DNA from: Yponomeuta sedellus
Lineage: Eukaryota > Arthropoda > Insecta > Lepidoptera > Yponomeutidae
NCBI GenBank assembly: GCA_934045075.1
Contig: OW203744.1
Coordinates: 7,565,795 to 7,629,794 of the forward strand
DNA length: 64,000 nt
Direction of reading: 5' to 3'
The stretch's first letter is position 1; the number at the start of each line of letters is the position of its first letter. The translations under genes were made by a program, and so were the position numbers. Below are positions 52,600 through 63,350 of the stretch, one piece after another. A model generated the notes under the pieces. The model was not told the origin of the DNA, made no database searches, and worked only from the letters and a program-made list of their open reading frames with translations.

Positions 52600-52980
52600 A
52601 CGAGGTAGCCGCCTGCCTTAGACGTTATAGTGCAGCAGCTAGCGACCTGCTGCTCGAGCCGCGCCGGGAGTCGTCGTCGTCGTCGTCACGCCGGCATCGG
52701 CATTGGGCGTGTTTCGACTCATCGGCCCGGACCGGCACGGCACACCGGCATGGCCGTTGCACAGGCATCAGGCACCGGTGCCGGGTTTCGTTTTTCCATT
52801 GTGCCGGTGTCGATGCCGGGTTACGCCCGGTGAGTGGTACAGTGCTGACACGGACTTCAACACGACGACACGTAAAGTAAAACGCGTAGATATAACAATG
52901 GTATCGTCCAAGCCGTCGACTATATTTGTTATATCTTTTACACCTACGACGCCGATACGAAATACGAGTCTCACCCTCCG
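52600..52980. other. GC-rich island with short repeats
   Basis: (CGT)n at about 52670-52688, then CCGGCA/CACCGG repeats with a palindrome GGCACCGGTGCC near 52770. Overlapping ORFs in several frames result from base composition. It adjoins the left Transib end. Confidence 0.5.
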
Positions 52981-53485
52981 CACGGTGGGCTGAAAATCGC
53001 TCCCCATAGACTTAGAGATCGAATTTTGAATTGTAATTTTTTTTTCACAGGAATCCACTTAGGAAGGCTAATCTTTCAACATATTTGAAGTGCAGTATGT
53101 TTACCTTTGTGCAAGTACTTTTTTTCCACTTGGTTAAAAAAAATGTATGGAAGTTACTATAAAATTGGCCATAACTTGATTATCGCACACTTGCCCGTTA
53201 TTTCCTTCAGCACGATTATTGCCTGCATTTTTATGGATTTTTTGACATACTGCACTATGGGCGCACTCGTGCGACTTTGGTCGAAAAAAAATTAAATGCA
53301 TTTAAAATATTTTTTTAAGGTACTTAAGCGTATATTTTGTGTTTGTCAAATTATGTACCTTCCTTAATTAAGGATTCTTTATAATTATAAAGAATCATAC
53401 AGTATAACTACTTAAATACTGTTCTAAAACATTGTCATATGCGAACAAATTATACACATGAAAATCAAATAAGATATGAATATTC

Positions 53486-53610
53486 GTAACTTGGACTTAT
53501 TTCATGTATCTTTGTAAATATTTTATGCTTGTGTTTTTCCTCGTGTACAATACGAGGAAAAACACAAGCATAAAATATTTACAAAGATACATGAAATAAG
53601 TCCAAGTTAC
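53486..53610. repeat. 125-bp perfect palindrome, 59-bp arms, 7-nt loop
   Basis: GTAACTTGGACTTATTTCAT.. to ..CCTCGT (53486-53544), loop GTACAAT, then the exact reverse complement to 53610. It lies between the Transib left terminus and the transposase end. Confidence 0.95.
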
Positions 53611-53886
53611 ATTTTACAACATACATACATTTTAAAAATGTTAAATCATGTAAACATAAAAAATAAGCCTTTAAAACTACATGAATAAAATACTAGCTAT
53701 GAATCCTTTACATTAAAATAGGTACATAAAAGACAAGTAAAGAAACCAATGTATAAAAAATATAAATAAAAGAATTACAATAACATATTGCAAACAAAAA
53801 TCATATAAATCAGTTTCTTTCTCGGAATCTGTGTCACTTTCAATATTTTCGACGTTACAGAACTCAATATGATGTCGTTGTAATAT

Positions 53887-55868
53887 CTAAAGATCCACTG
53901 CTTCTTGACTAATTTTTTTCTTTAAAGCTATCCTCATAACTGGTCGCATTGAAGAAATAAAAGGATCAGAAGTGAGAAGCATCCTTTTGATGACATCTTC
54001 GTTTGAATTCTTCCTGGTGTTCTTTCGCGAGTGAAATTCTCGTTAACATCGAAAATCTTTGTTGCGAGCTTTGGATGCTTCTTCAGATAAGATCCCAGTA
54101 GGAACCAAGGAGTTCCTTATAATTTCAGCACCATGGATTAGCAACTTGTGCACTGTAGCTGGCATATAGTACCAGCTGTATTGGTCCAGGTACCTTTCTG
54201 CAGTACTTCGGCCATATTCTTTGTACTTGTCGACGTTTATTTCTTCACCAGATGTAATGGCTTGAAGTATGACTGCAAATCTTCTAATCAATTCTTCATC
54301 CACTCCTGTTATCTCGGCTGTCTGTTTTGGGTCATCGAAGAATTTTCGTGCGTTATTTCCATCGTTCGTTGTTCCAGAGCTCTGTTTGACCACGTCCACA
54401 AGAAGACCAAGCTTCTGTTGGAATCGTTCTTGCAGCAACTGCTTTTTGGTCAGCATGACAGCCTTATCTTTATCTCCTCTTACTGCCCAAGTCTTCAACT
54501 CCAGTCTGTATGCTATATGTAGCAAACATTCCATGCAGTTAATTTGGGCATGTAACGGAGATAAGCCGAATTTTAACATGTTGTTGGCTACTTCTCTTCG
54601 TATTACTGCATCAATATTGTTCATCTCGCTCGGTTTTGCTAGACATAAATAGCAAACTGCACTGGAAAGAGCTTCAGATAAATAACTGCAAACTTTTCCG
54701 TCGATCATAGTCATGACTAGATCATGATTTATTTTTATATTTCTGCATTCTGAGGGCACCAATGCAGCTATTTCCTCTTCCATTTTCTTCATTTCTTCTT
54801 TTACGAGAGACTCGCTTTCTTTTGCGAAAAGAAACTGTACAGGTCTACAGTAGAAAACTGAGCATGGCTTCGGGTTTTTCCATATAACTTCAGTCCCGTT
54901 AGATAACTGCAGCGGAACAAGTGTTGTCATAAACAGAGATTCATCTGTTTCACCTCCTTCAATGCTTTGATTGTATCTGCTTTGGTTTGATGAAACCAGT
55001 GTTTTACCCATGTAAGCAGACAGTTCTGGTAAGGTTTTCAAAATTTGTTGTATGGTTATATTCAACAGAGCTTGCAGATCTAGTTTCGCCATGGTGTCAT
55101 TTATAATGAAAGCCTGATCGGGAGGATAACAGCTTGACTTGGCTTGCTGAATCTTGTAATACGATGGGTGAAAGTCTGTTAAATCCTCACGCATTGTCAT
55201 CTCTCTCAGTGTAATATATTTCCACTTTGATAATCCCAGAGAAAATAAAAGGCCTAGCGCTTTTTCTGGCGTAACTGTAGTTTTCTTTAATTTCTTCATT
55301 TCTATATCGTTATAGATTTTTACTGCTTCTTCAGGATTCTTCTTAAATTACTTTGCCTAAACATTCGTTTCCTTCTTTCTTCAAATTTTCTATTGTAACA
55401 CAGATTGATTCATCGGTGTCTTCATGACTTTCATGTTGTAGCCTCCTTTTCCTTTGTTTTGCTCCCAAAGATCCAAATGGTACTTCAGTGCAAGAACTTA
55501 TGCCTTCTTGGCATACCGAAGCTGTTCCATCTGGTATAATATGTGAAACAACACAACATGGCCAGTCAATACTCATTACGAGCCAGTTTTCATATTTTTT
55601 TCTGAAAATATCCTGGTTTCTATTTGCTGTCTTCCATCTCTTGGTAACTTGTTGACTGAATCTTCGACAGAATTCTCGAAGTATATCAAGATCTTCATCG
55701 GACAGATGATGAAGGTTCAATAGCGATACAACTTTTTCCAACAAAGTAGAGTAGTTGCTTAGCTTTCCACACTGCTTCAAAACCACGAACAAGTCAAGTT
55801 TAGTTGTCAGACTTGCGATTCCAGATTTTTCTCTTTATGATTTGGGTCAGTATGTTTTTTTAGCAGGA
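53887..55868 (-). pseudogene. Transib transposase (RAG1-related), broken
   Basis: Minus strand, about 640 codons with at least two frameshifts (near 55835 and 55343) and one stop (54043-54045). Order: KKHTDPNHKEK; LDLFVVLKQCGKLSNY; a 149-codon and a 418-codon open block. Family marks: LVPLQLSNGTEVIWKNPKPC, CRPVQFLFAKES, TMIDGKV (second catalytic Asp, RAG1 D708 equivalent), the CYLCLAK zinc-like pair, GLSPLHAQINC, SSGTTNDGNNARKFF, YYMPATVHKLLIHGAEII and LSEEASKARNKDFR (catalytic Glu, RAG1 E962 equivalent). The first Asp, usually in a GxDGSS..QS context, is not visible: here it reads GKTLVSSNQS. The stop follows the Glu block, before SRKNTRKNSNEDV..LLTSDPFISS. Nuclear cut-and-paste function is lost. 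Confidence 0.85.
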
Positions 55869-56107
55869 CAAAATGTCAATGAGCACATAAAATATTTTAC
55901 CTTCCATTTATACGCAACTACAATACCCCTAATGGTAATCAAACTCCAATTCCTAGTATACCTCAGGTGTTATTAACTAATTCGGTGATTTAGTCATCAT
56001 ACATGATGTTATTGTTAATATTAATTGTGAAAATATGAAGATAGACGCTTAAATAACTTGAAAAAATATTGCTTGCTACCCCCGGTGACGGCACCGGCGG
56101 GACTCTA

Positions 56108-57270
56108 GGAACTTGAGTTTTCAAGTGTCACTTTTTTCTCTCGAAATAGGTTTTATTACTCATTACTACACTAAACAATGTGATGAGAGACAATTTATAG
56201 AGCAAACGGACGCGTAAGAATTTTTCGAAGAAAAATTTGTATGAAGCTGACATGAAAAGTGGCTATAACTCTAGAATCGCAAGTTTGGCCGTAATATCCT
56301 TGCAGATGTAGTGCTACTTATTTGTGATTTTTCAGCATACTTTTTATAGCGGTACCTTTTGCGATTTTTAAAAATATAATTATAATGTGTACTTTGTACT
56401 AAAATGAGTAGTTCTAATGCTTTTGTGTCCTGATTATGCGTAGTTAGATATTCCTGTACCCTAGTCTATGAAATTAAAACTGAGCATATACATTATGTGT
56501 TTAATAATAAGACTTGTTTTACGAATTATTAAAGTGATATTAACGTTTTTGGGAATTCATGATAAAGAAACGGTCTTTATATTTAATGTGCAATCAATCA
56601 GCCTGTATTTGTCCACTGCTGCATATAGGCCTCTCCCAGGGCAAGCCACATTACTCTATCCTCAGCAATCCTCACCCAGCCACCACCAGCGATATTTTTG
56701 GGATCATCGGTCGAGCGAACTGGTAGGTGTCCTACTTGGCGTCTGCCAGTTCGTGGTTAGTGAATGTGCAATTAGTAAAAATATATTTTGAAAAATTGGT
56801 ATTTTATTAAAACCTTTCTTACTTTGGTGAATGTCGTCTAATGTACATATTATCCCTTTACAAAATAAAGGGATAATATGTACATTATATATAACACGCC
56901 TAATTTTAATTTCATAGGCTAGGGCATATGGTATAGGGTATATCTAAAGTTGGTCTAACTAGTCATTTAAGTATAAAATACACATTATTAATTTTAAAAA
57001 AATCGCAAAGGGCACTGCTATAAAAAGTATGCCGAAAAATCACAAATAAATAGCACTTTTTACATCTCCAAGGATATTACGGCCAAACTTGCGATTCCAG
57101 AGCTATAGCCACTTTTCATGTCAGCTCCATACAAATTTTTCTTCGAAAAATTCTTACACATCCGTTTGCTCTCTAAATAGTCTTCTATCACATTGTTTTG
57201 TATAGTAATGATAACCTATTTCGAGAGAAAAAAGTGACACTTGAAAACTCAAGTTCATATGTCTTTGAAA
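56108..57270. repeat. subterminal inverted duplication of the Transib end
   Basis: GAACTTGAGTTTTCAAGTGT, TTTTCTCTCGAAATAGGTT, AAGAATTTTTCGAAGAAAAA and TCGCAAGTTTGGCCGTAATA occur on plus at 56108-56380 and inverted at 56990-57270, about 610 bp apart. Between them are a LINE tail piece (56595-56750) and a perfect hairpin (56840-56886). Confidence 0.8.
56840..56886. repeat. perfect hairpin, 20-bp arms, 7-nt loop
   Basis: AATGTACATATTATCCCTTT, loop ACAAAAT, then the exact inverse. Confidence 0.9.
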
Positions 57271-57291
57271 CGTGATTCTCAGCCCACCGTG

Positions 57292-58224
57292 CGGCGCCGA
57301 CCGGCCCCGGAGTCGCGAGCCCGTGCCGGGCCGGTGAGACAACACAAAGACAGACAATAGCCCTCGCCGTTTTAGCTAGTGTGCTAATGTGTCGCGCGGG
57401 CTCCTAGATTATTTACTATCTATATTAATTTTAACTAAGGCAGATACCCAGAGCATAGGTAGCTTACTCACATAATTATCACGTGCTTACAATCAGAGTA
57501 TATAACCACTACCTACGTTTACAATCTTACGCAGAACATACCTACTCTCAAAAGTAAAACACGCTCCCACACACGGCGATGGATGCAGAGATGTTGCTAG
57601 GGCAACTTGGCAACGACGCGTCGCCTAGGTACTCACCCCGCACTACTTGGCAACGTCGCCTGGCACCCCGAGCGCAATCGTTCGTTGGACGAAAAATGAT
57701 TGCGTTTGTTTTAACTTTCTACCAACAGAAATCTGATCTACCTATTTAGAAGAGCTGATGTAAATGTAAAAAGATACAAATTACTAGTGTTGAATCTACA
57801 ACAAACTACATTTGTAGAAGATCTAAAATAATTAGTTCTTCGTTATAATAGTTTTATAGCACCCATGCGATGAATGAACCAAGTGTGTGAGCAGGCATGA
57901 ATATGTATAATTATGGATTAGGTACCAAATCGGTATCTAGCAAGCAAGCATAGTAAGTAAAAAAATCAACTGGCCAAGTCCGAGTCTGACTTGCGCACGA
58001 AGGGTTCCGTAGGTACTATTATTAATTAAATTATTTATTTTTGAAGTGAATACAACGAAATATTCTGTAAATATTGTAAACGTCGGCGAGACATCGTGAG
58101 ACACGCAACATTAGCCTATAATGAAGCCTCTTTTTGAAGACCACGACTGCTCAGTAGAGCGTAGGTACAGACTAAGAAGAATTTATAGTAACAAGTAATA
58201 TAGAAATTAACAAGTTATTAGGCT
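57292..58224. other. no gene; GC-rich start and a dispersed repeat
   Basis: 57292-57420 is GC-rich (GGCCCCGGAGTCGCGAGCCC). 57969-58016 (GGCCAAGTCCGAGTCTGACT, GCGCACGAAGGGTTCCGTAG) is a widespread lepidopteran repeat end. Confidence 0.4.
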
Positions 58225-58747
58225 TAGTGGTATATCTGAAATCAAAAGTTGTGAACCGGGCAATTTCAACAACTAAGAAAATGGGAACTTGAATGCTGTG
58301 CTGCATATCTATATATTTTATCAATGTCACATTCATTTTTAATGTTTCTATTGCTTCCTAAGGTACTAATTAAAGATCAATTGCGTAAAATTGTTTTTCA
58401 TTCACAATACCTACTTCGAATCTCTAGTTTTCTGACCGCGTCCTTAAAATGTTGCATTGAAATGTTCCTTACCCTCAAATGCCTTAAATGTAGACTTCAC
58501 ACCTCATACTAACGGAAAATCCGCAAAATGAAAAAAGTATAATTTTGAATTCATGCAAATATAGTCTTAGATAATAACTGAATTTGAAAGTTGAGTTGTC
58601 TATACCAGGCCACTCAGAAAGTTTTGAAAAATAGTTTTTATGTATAAGACATTGGCCACTAGTAGTTGTTATGAAAACGTCATTTATTTAAAAGTAAAAA
58701 TACTACTGTTCGATTTTCAAATTTCCCTCCGCATTTTTTGAGAGCCA

Positions 58748-60142
58748 AAATGGATCGGCATTCAGAATATTTTCGTGCTATGATTTTATACTATTTCAAA
58801 TGTGGCTTAAGACCTGATGAGTCATGTGATCGACTTCGAATTGCTTTTATGAATGAAGGACCTTCAAAAACAACCATCTACCGCTGGTATAGCGAGTTCA
58901 AACGCGGTCATCTTACTTTGAGGGAATGAACAAAGGAGTGGTCGTCCTATCACGGCTGTCACCGAAGAAAGTTTGCTGGCAGTAAAAAAAATAATTCAAG
59001 AAAACAGACGAATTAAGTACGAAAAGATTCAGCATACACTGCAGATTGGTTCAGGAAGTGTTCACAAGATTTTGCACAAGCACCTTCCCGTAAGGAGAAT
59101 AATTTTCCGCTGGGTGCCGCACAACCTCACCGAAGCTCAGAAGCAGGCCCGTGTGGATTGGTGCCGTGATTTGTTACAAAAATTTGATACTGGCTCGTCA
59201 CGGCGCGTTTACGACACTGTGACAGGTGACGAATCCTGGATTTCTCAATATGATCCAGAAACAAAGCATCAGTCGACAGTTTGGTTGTTTCAAAATGAAC
59301 CAACGCCTACGAAAGTGAAGCGATCGAGGAGCGCAGGATTTTTTTTATAGTTTCTTCACTTTGACGGGGTACCTAACTTCAATTCCACTTTGAGACCAAA
59401 GCAGCATCAACGCTGAATAATAATAATATTGGCCTTTTTGCATCTACTTAATGAGATGATTTATACAGCGTCCAGTGGTATCTTCACTCACACTAGATGG
59501 GTGAAGGGCCCACTCCGACGCTGTAGTGCCTGGGACATGGTTTTATAGATGGTGTAGGCTTGCCCAGCACCTATACCATCCTGACAGCTTAGTCGGCCTA
59601 GCCCACAGGAAAGACTAGTCAATACGTGCGGAGCCAACCAGGCCGCGGGTTTCCTCACGATGTTTTCCTTCACCGTTAGCGAGTGGTATTGCAACTACAA
59701 ATTCTCAAATGTACGTAACTTTGAAATTAAACAAAGTCATTAAACGCTGAATGGTATAACACAAAATGCCTGCCAGAAGTTTTTTTCTGAATTGAGCAAC
59801 AAGCGATTGAACAACGGGCTCCGCGGGGTCCTTCTTCACCACGACAACGCGCCCGCGCACACTGCGTTCAAAACGAGGGACTTCCTGGACTCCACACAGA
59901 TCAGAGTCTTAGGAGACCCTCCTTACAGTCCTGATTAGGTTCCGTGTGACTTCTTTTTACTGCCTAAAATAAAAAATCTGCTCAAAGGGATACAGTTTTC
60001 ATCGCCGGAAGACGCGCTAGCAGCGTTTGAGAAGGCCGTGGAAGAGGTGTCTGCGGAGGACTGGAATAAATGTTTTGAAAATTGGTTCAGACGCATGATA
60101 CGTGGTATAGAGGCTGGTGGAGAGTGCTCTGAAAAGATTTAA
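58748..60142 (+). pseudogene. mariner transposase (DD34D), inactive
   Basis: ATG at 58748 opens the DNA-binding half (YRWYSEFKRG). A frameshift near 58927 continues in RSGRPITAVTEE. The next block has NLTEAQKQARVDWCRDLL and TGDESWISQYDPETK (first catalytic Asp). SINE-D interrupts at 59418. After it come LLHHDNAPAHTAFKTRDFLD (second Asp) and PPYSPD*VPCDFFLLPKIKN (third Asp, with a stop two codons before VPCD). The spacing of the second and third Asp is exactly 34 residues, as in mariner. It ends GIEAGGE..EKI, TAA at 60140-60142. SETMAR-like transposases are close relatives. Confidence 0.85.
59409..59752 (-). mobile_element. SINE-D (second tail type) inside mariner, 10-bp TSD
   Basis: AACGCTGAAT at 59409-59418 and 59743-59752 flanks 59419-59742. 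Minus strand: the body CGCTAACGGTGAAGGAAAAC, CCGCGGCCTGGTTGGCTCCG, GATGGTATAGGTGCTGGGCA, ending CAAAAAGGCCAAT and ATTATTATT. The tRNA-like head is missing (5' truncation). Confidence 0.85.
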
Positions 60143-60389
60143 TAAAAATAGTTTGTAGGTATAATGTGAAATTTTATTCTCTACAATGTTTGTCTTATGG
60201 GTATTTCAATAGAAGTAATAGTATCAGTTTCAAAGAAATATGGTCTTGAAAATTCGCATAATGTAAATTTGCACGTAAATAAGTTCCGGTTCACAACTTT
60301 TGATTTCGGCTATACCAATAAATCGAATTTAAAGTTTTAGACAATCATGCTGTGTGGTTTCGGCTTAAAGAATAGCACCAACCCAAATT

Positions 60390-60617
60390 CTTCCCGCGGG
60401 TGTCGTAAAAGGTGACTAAGGGACACAAACTGGGGGGTGGGCAGCAGCGCCCCCTGCAGTACAATGCCACCAATCTGCGATCCTCAACCCGCATGCCCAG
60501 CGTGGGGATTATGGGCATTAACCCCTAATGATGGTATAAGACAGGCCGCTCTGGTCATCACTAAGGGAGGGCTATGTCCAGCAGTGGACTCCATAATATA
60601 GCCTGAAGAAGAAGACA
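60390..60617 (+). mobile_element. LINE 3' tail, long copy
   Basis: TTCCCGCGGGTGTCGTAAAA, GGCAGCAGCGCCCCCTGCAG, GTGGGGATTATGGGCATTAA, GGGCTATGTCCAGCAGTGGA and an end AGCCTGAAGAAGAAGAC. It shares its last 200 bp with SINE-C (6240-6625, inverted). Confidence 0.7.
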
Positions 60618-61075
60618 ATCATACAACGCAAAATTTAACTCTCTTTAATATTGCAATAACGAAGATTCCAGTCCAAAGTACCGTTTCCTAGCTAGAAGCA
60701 CAAAACTGAAAGAAAGTGTGATAAGTTCGCGGTTTTTTGGCCCCCAAAAGTTGAGCTCACCTCCTGGGACCGTGCGAATTCGCATTACACGCATTTAAGA
60801 TCAAATGATGGTATAAAATGATATCCAGCTTTCTGGAAATTAATTCCTGGATTTTTTTTAATTTGATTGACCTATTATATTAACATCAAGAATTTAAAAT
60901 GTCAAGAACATAAAAAAAATAACATTCCATGCGATAATAAGTAAAAATGTCAAACAAGAGAGGTCACGGGGATAATATCAAATAGTATATCATTGTTATA
61001 CTTATTTTAATCAATATAATTATCAGTCAGAAATTCGATTATTGTATGATAGCAGTTTTTAAATAATATATTTTT
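60618..61075. other. no gene seen
   Basis: AT-rich and unassigned. Confidence 0.4.
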
Positions 61076-61201
61076 TTATTTGTGCTTGAACAAGCCTAAG
61101 TCCAGTTCTCTTAATGCACTAGACAGCTTATTATAAATTACAGGGCCCATGCAAAATACACTTTTGTGCACCAGCGCTGTATTTGTCCTCTGCGTAAACA
61201 T
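61076..61201 (-). pseudogene. Jockey/CR1-like LINE C-terminal fragment
   Basis: The minus frame reads MFTQRTNTALVHKSVFCMGP, VIYNKLSSALRELDLGLFKH and K, then a stop. The pattern S.F..GP..YN.LP..L......FK is the C-terminus of such LINEs. Confidence 0.55.
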
Positions 61202-61539
61202 ATTTTCGTTTTATACCGTTTTAATCACTGACTGACTTGTGAAACTCGTATGAAACTAAATAGATATTGTGACTTTTATAACTACGCATGCCTATAGTAT
61301 ATTTTTGACTAAGGAACTAATAACCACGACAGTAAAATTGTATATTTTGACTTAAATTCTGGTTAACTGAAAACGGCATATTTTTATCTAGATTAGAAAC
61401 TTAAAACCTCTCAAGAACTACATTTGAGCTGATGAACTTCGTAACAATGTCCACCAGATAATGTGCTACTTAATGAAAGTATTTGATGAACAAAGTGATT
61501 TTTTTTACTTAAATTTGAAGTTCTAAATTCCCATCTCTG

Positions 61540-62025
61540 AAAGTCTTCATCAGAACATCACCAAATTACCCTGGGATAGCTTTTATATTATATTTTATGA
61601 AACATATGCATATTATTTATGAATGGGCCTCATTAGGCCTTATTTGCTGCTGTCCATTGAAAAGTTCTTTTCTCCATCTCTCAAAGTCTTCATGACATCT
61701 TCACCAAATTAAAATGGGACCAATGGGACGCTATACCTAGTAGAACAAAAAAAAATATCGAAATAGGTTAAGATTTGACGAAGATAATGCGAAAACATAG
61801 TGAAAAATAATTAACATACGCGTCGATGTGATAACCTCTTTTGAAGTCGGTTAAAATGGAAATGACTTTCATTAAATAAATATGTACATCATCTATAAAA
61901 ATATCAACTGTAGCTACACGGTTCATGAGAGTTTACGTTCAGCTTGGGGACAGACCGACAGACGGACATACCATCTTAGCAATTGGGTCCCGTTTTTACC
62001 CTCTGGTACGGAACCCTAAAATCTA
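61540..62025 (-). repeat. lepidopteran dispersed repeats
   Basis: AAAGTCTTCAT..CATCTTCACCAAATTA is repeated with variation (61540 and 61685). GATAACCTCTTTTGAAGTCG mirrors 27437. 61918-62020 (ACGGTTCATGAGAGTTTACG, GGGTCCCGTTTTTACCCTCT, GTACGGAACCCTA) is a common repeat end. Confidence 0.55.
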
Positions 62026-62874
62026 TGTTTTAGTTGGAAGTTATACTTAAAGGGCTATAGTTAATTATTGTTTATGTAGTTAATTATTCCAAGACATTAT
62101 AAAATGTAAAGGTGATATGCTGTCGACTGTTCCTCAACAGCAAGTTGCGAATTCAAAAACTAGGGGGTACAAACTGCGACCACGAGTTCTTATAGGAAGC
62201 TGCCATAATAATCGGTACCGTTTTTAGTAAAGTTTTAAGCAACTTATTTGTCAATAAATCACATAAAAATTAAAAGATGTACCAACATAGCTTAATCGAT
62301 CTTGTACTAGAAACCTTAAAAAAAAATATTTCTTCCACCTATTTTGCAAAATGTGAAATATCTGTGAACCATCCATGAGGTATATTTTCGTGTATCGTTT
62401 TCGAAAATTTCTATACATTTACCACGGATATCCGTGACATTTACTATCTGCGAACGGTTTAATCAGTGATGTCTGCGCGCGCCCCAGTCCCTTCTGTGTG
62501 GCCCAATTATTTCTATTAGCGCCATCTAACGTGGAGTAGCATAGACTAGTGAGATTGGGCACAAGCAACTCATTATCAAGTACGGTAGCTGACTGGGTTA
62601 CGAAAGATTGATTAAAATAATTAAGTTATCTCGATCTTAATAACTTATTGATTAAATCATTGGATTTTTTAATATTAATTTATAAAAAAATAAACTATTA
62701 GGGAAATGTGGTTCAATTTCGTTATTTCACAGAAAATGTAATAAGTTAGTCACAAATTTTACCGACAAGCGACGTCAGCGCCAGGATCCGAAAAAAGCTA
62801 TTGAATGATCTTCTATCCTTACTTCAAATTCAATGCTAATACGTAATATCGTATTTTAGGTGCTATGGAGCCGT
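62026..62874. other. no gene seen
   Basis: AT-rich with a small GC-rich piece at 62470-62560 (ATTAGCGCCATCTAACGTGG). Confidence 0.4.
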
Positions 62875-63350
62875 TGGTTCGATAACAACCCTTGTATCTC
62901 CCCACTGCTGGGACACGGGTCTCTTCCTGCATGGCAGGAAGGTTAGGCCTTACTCCACCACGGGGGCCAAGTTCGGGTTAGTGGAGGATTGCAAGACAGT
63001 GGCAAGCCTTACAGTCAGAAGTTATCAAGCCCCCGAAAGGCCTCTGACATGGTTTAACGACTGCCATTACATGACGGACGGTACCAACGGCTTAACGTGC
63101 CTTGCGAAGCACGAAAGCGCTCGGAAAAATGCCCCTAGCGGTAGTCACGGGACGGTCACCCTTCCTGCACCTGACCGCGCCTGTTGTTGCTTAACTCAAG
63201 TGACTTTTTAAGGCTGGGTTTTAATTTAACTTAATTTCGCCGTCTGCTCCTTGTGTACTTTGTACACTTAGCACACTTCTTGTTAAGCAACAACAGGCGC
63301 GGTCAGGTGCAGGAAGGGTGACCGACTCGTGACTACCGCTAGGGGCATTT
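62875..63350. repeat. dispersed repeat C, long copy followed by an inverted partial copy
   Basis: Plus copy 62875-63210 (TCTCCCCACTGCTGGGACAC to GCGCCTGTTGTTGCTTAACT). 63131-63195 is then repeated inverted at 63281-63345 with only a few differences (GTTAAGCAACAACAGGCGCG ... TACCGCTAGGGGC), leaving a spacer of about 85 bp. Confidence 0.75.

Larger units (their letters stand above)
52981..57291 (-). mobile_element. Transib-superfamily element, relic
   Basis: The termini CACGGTGGGCTGAAAATCGC (52981-53000) and, inverted, CACGGTGGGCTGAGAATCAC (57272-57291) are inverted repeats starting with a CACGGTG heptamer like Transib ends and like the CACAGTG heptamer of V(D)J signals. The minus-strand interior holds a damaged Transib transposase. 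Five-base flanks are CTCCG and CGGCG, so the expected 5-bp duplication is not intact. Inside are a 125-bp palindrome (53486-53610) and a subterminal inverted duplication (56108-56380 against 56990-57270). Confidence 0.8.
58225..60320 (+). mobile_element. mariner element, broken, with nested SINE-D
   Basis: TA at 58225-58226 and 60319-60320 flanks inverted ends (about 35 bp): TGGTATATCTGAAATCAAAA on the left and the inverse of TTTTGATTTCGGCTATACCA on the right. The transposase lies between. Without the 334-bp nested insert and its duplicated target the element is about 1.76 kb, longer than the usual 1.3 kb, so 58262-58600 may be an extra insertion. Confidence 0.75.

Noticed and set aside
52596..52993. 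overlapping plus ORFs of 94, 67 and 96 codons as a possible anillin exon or gene
   Set aside because: The region is a GC-rich low-complexity island (CGT and CCGGCA repeats) where all frames are open. No splice-linked or conserved motif.
54148..54652. plus ORFs of 124 and 127 codons
   Set aside because: Antisense of the Transib transposase.
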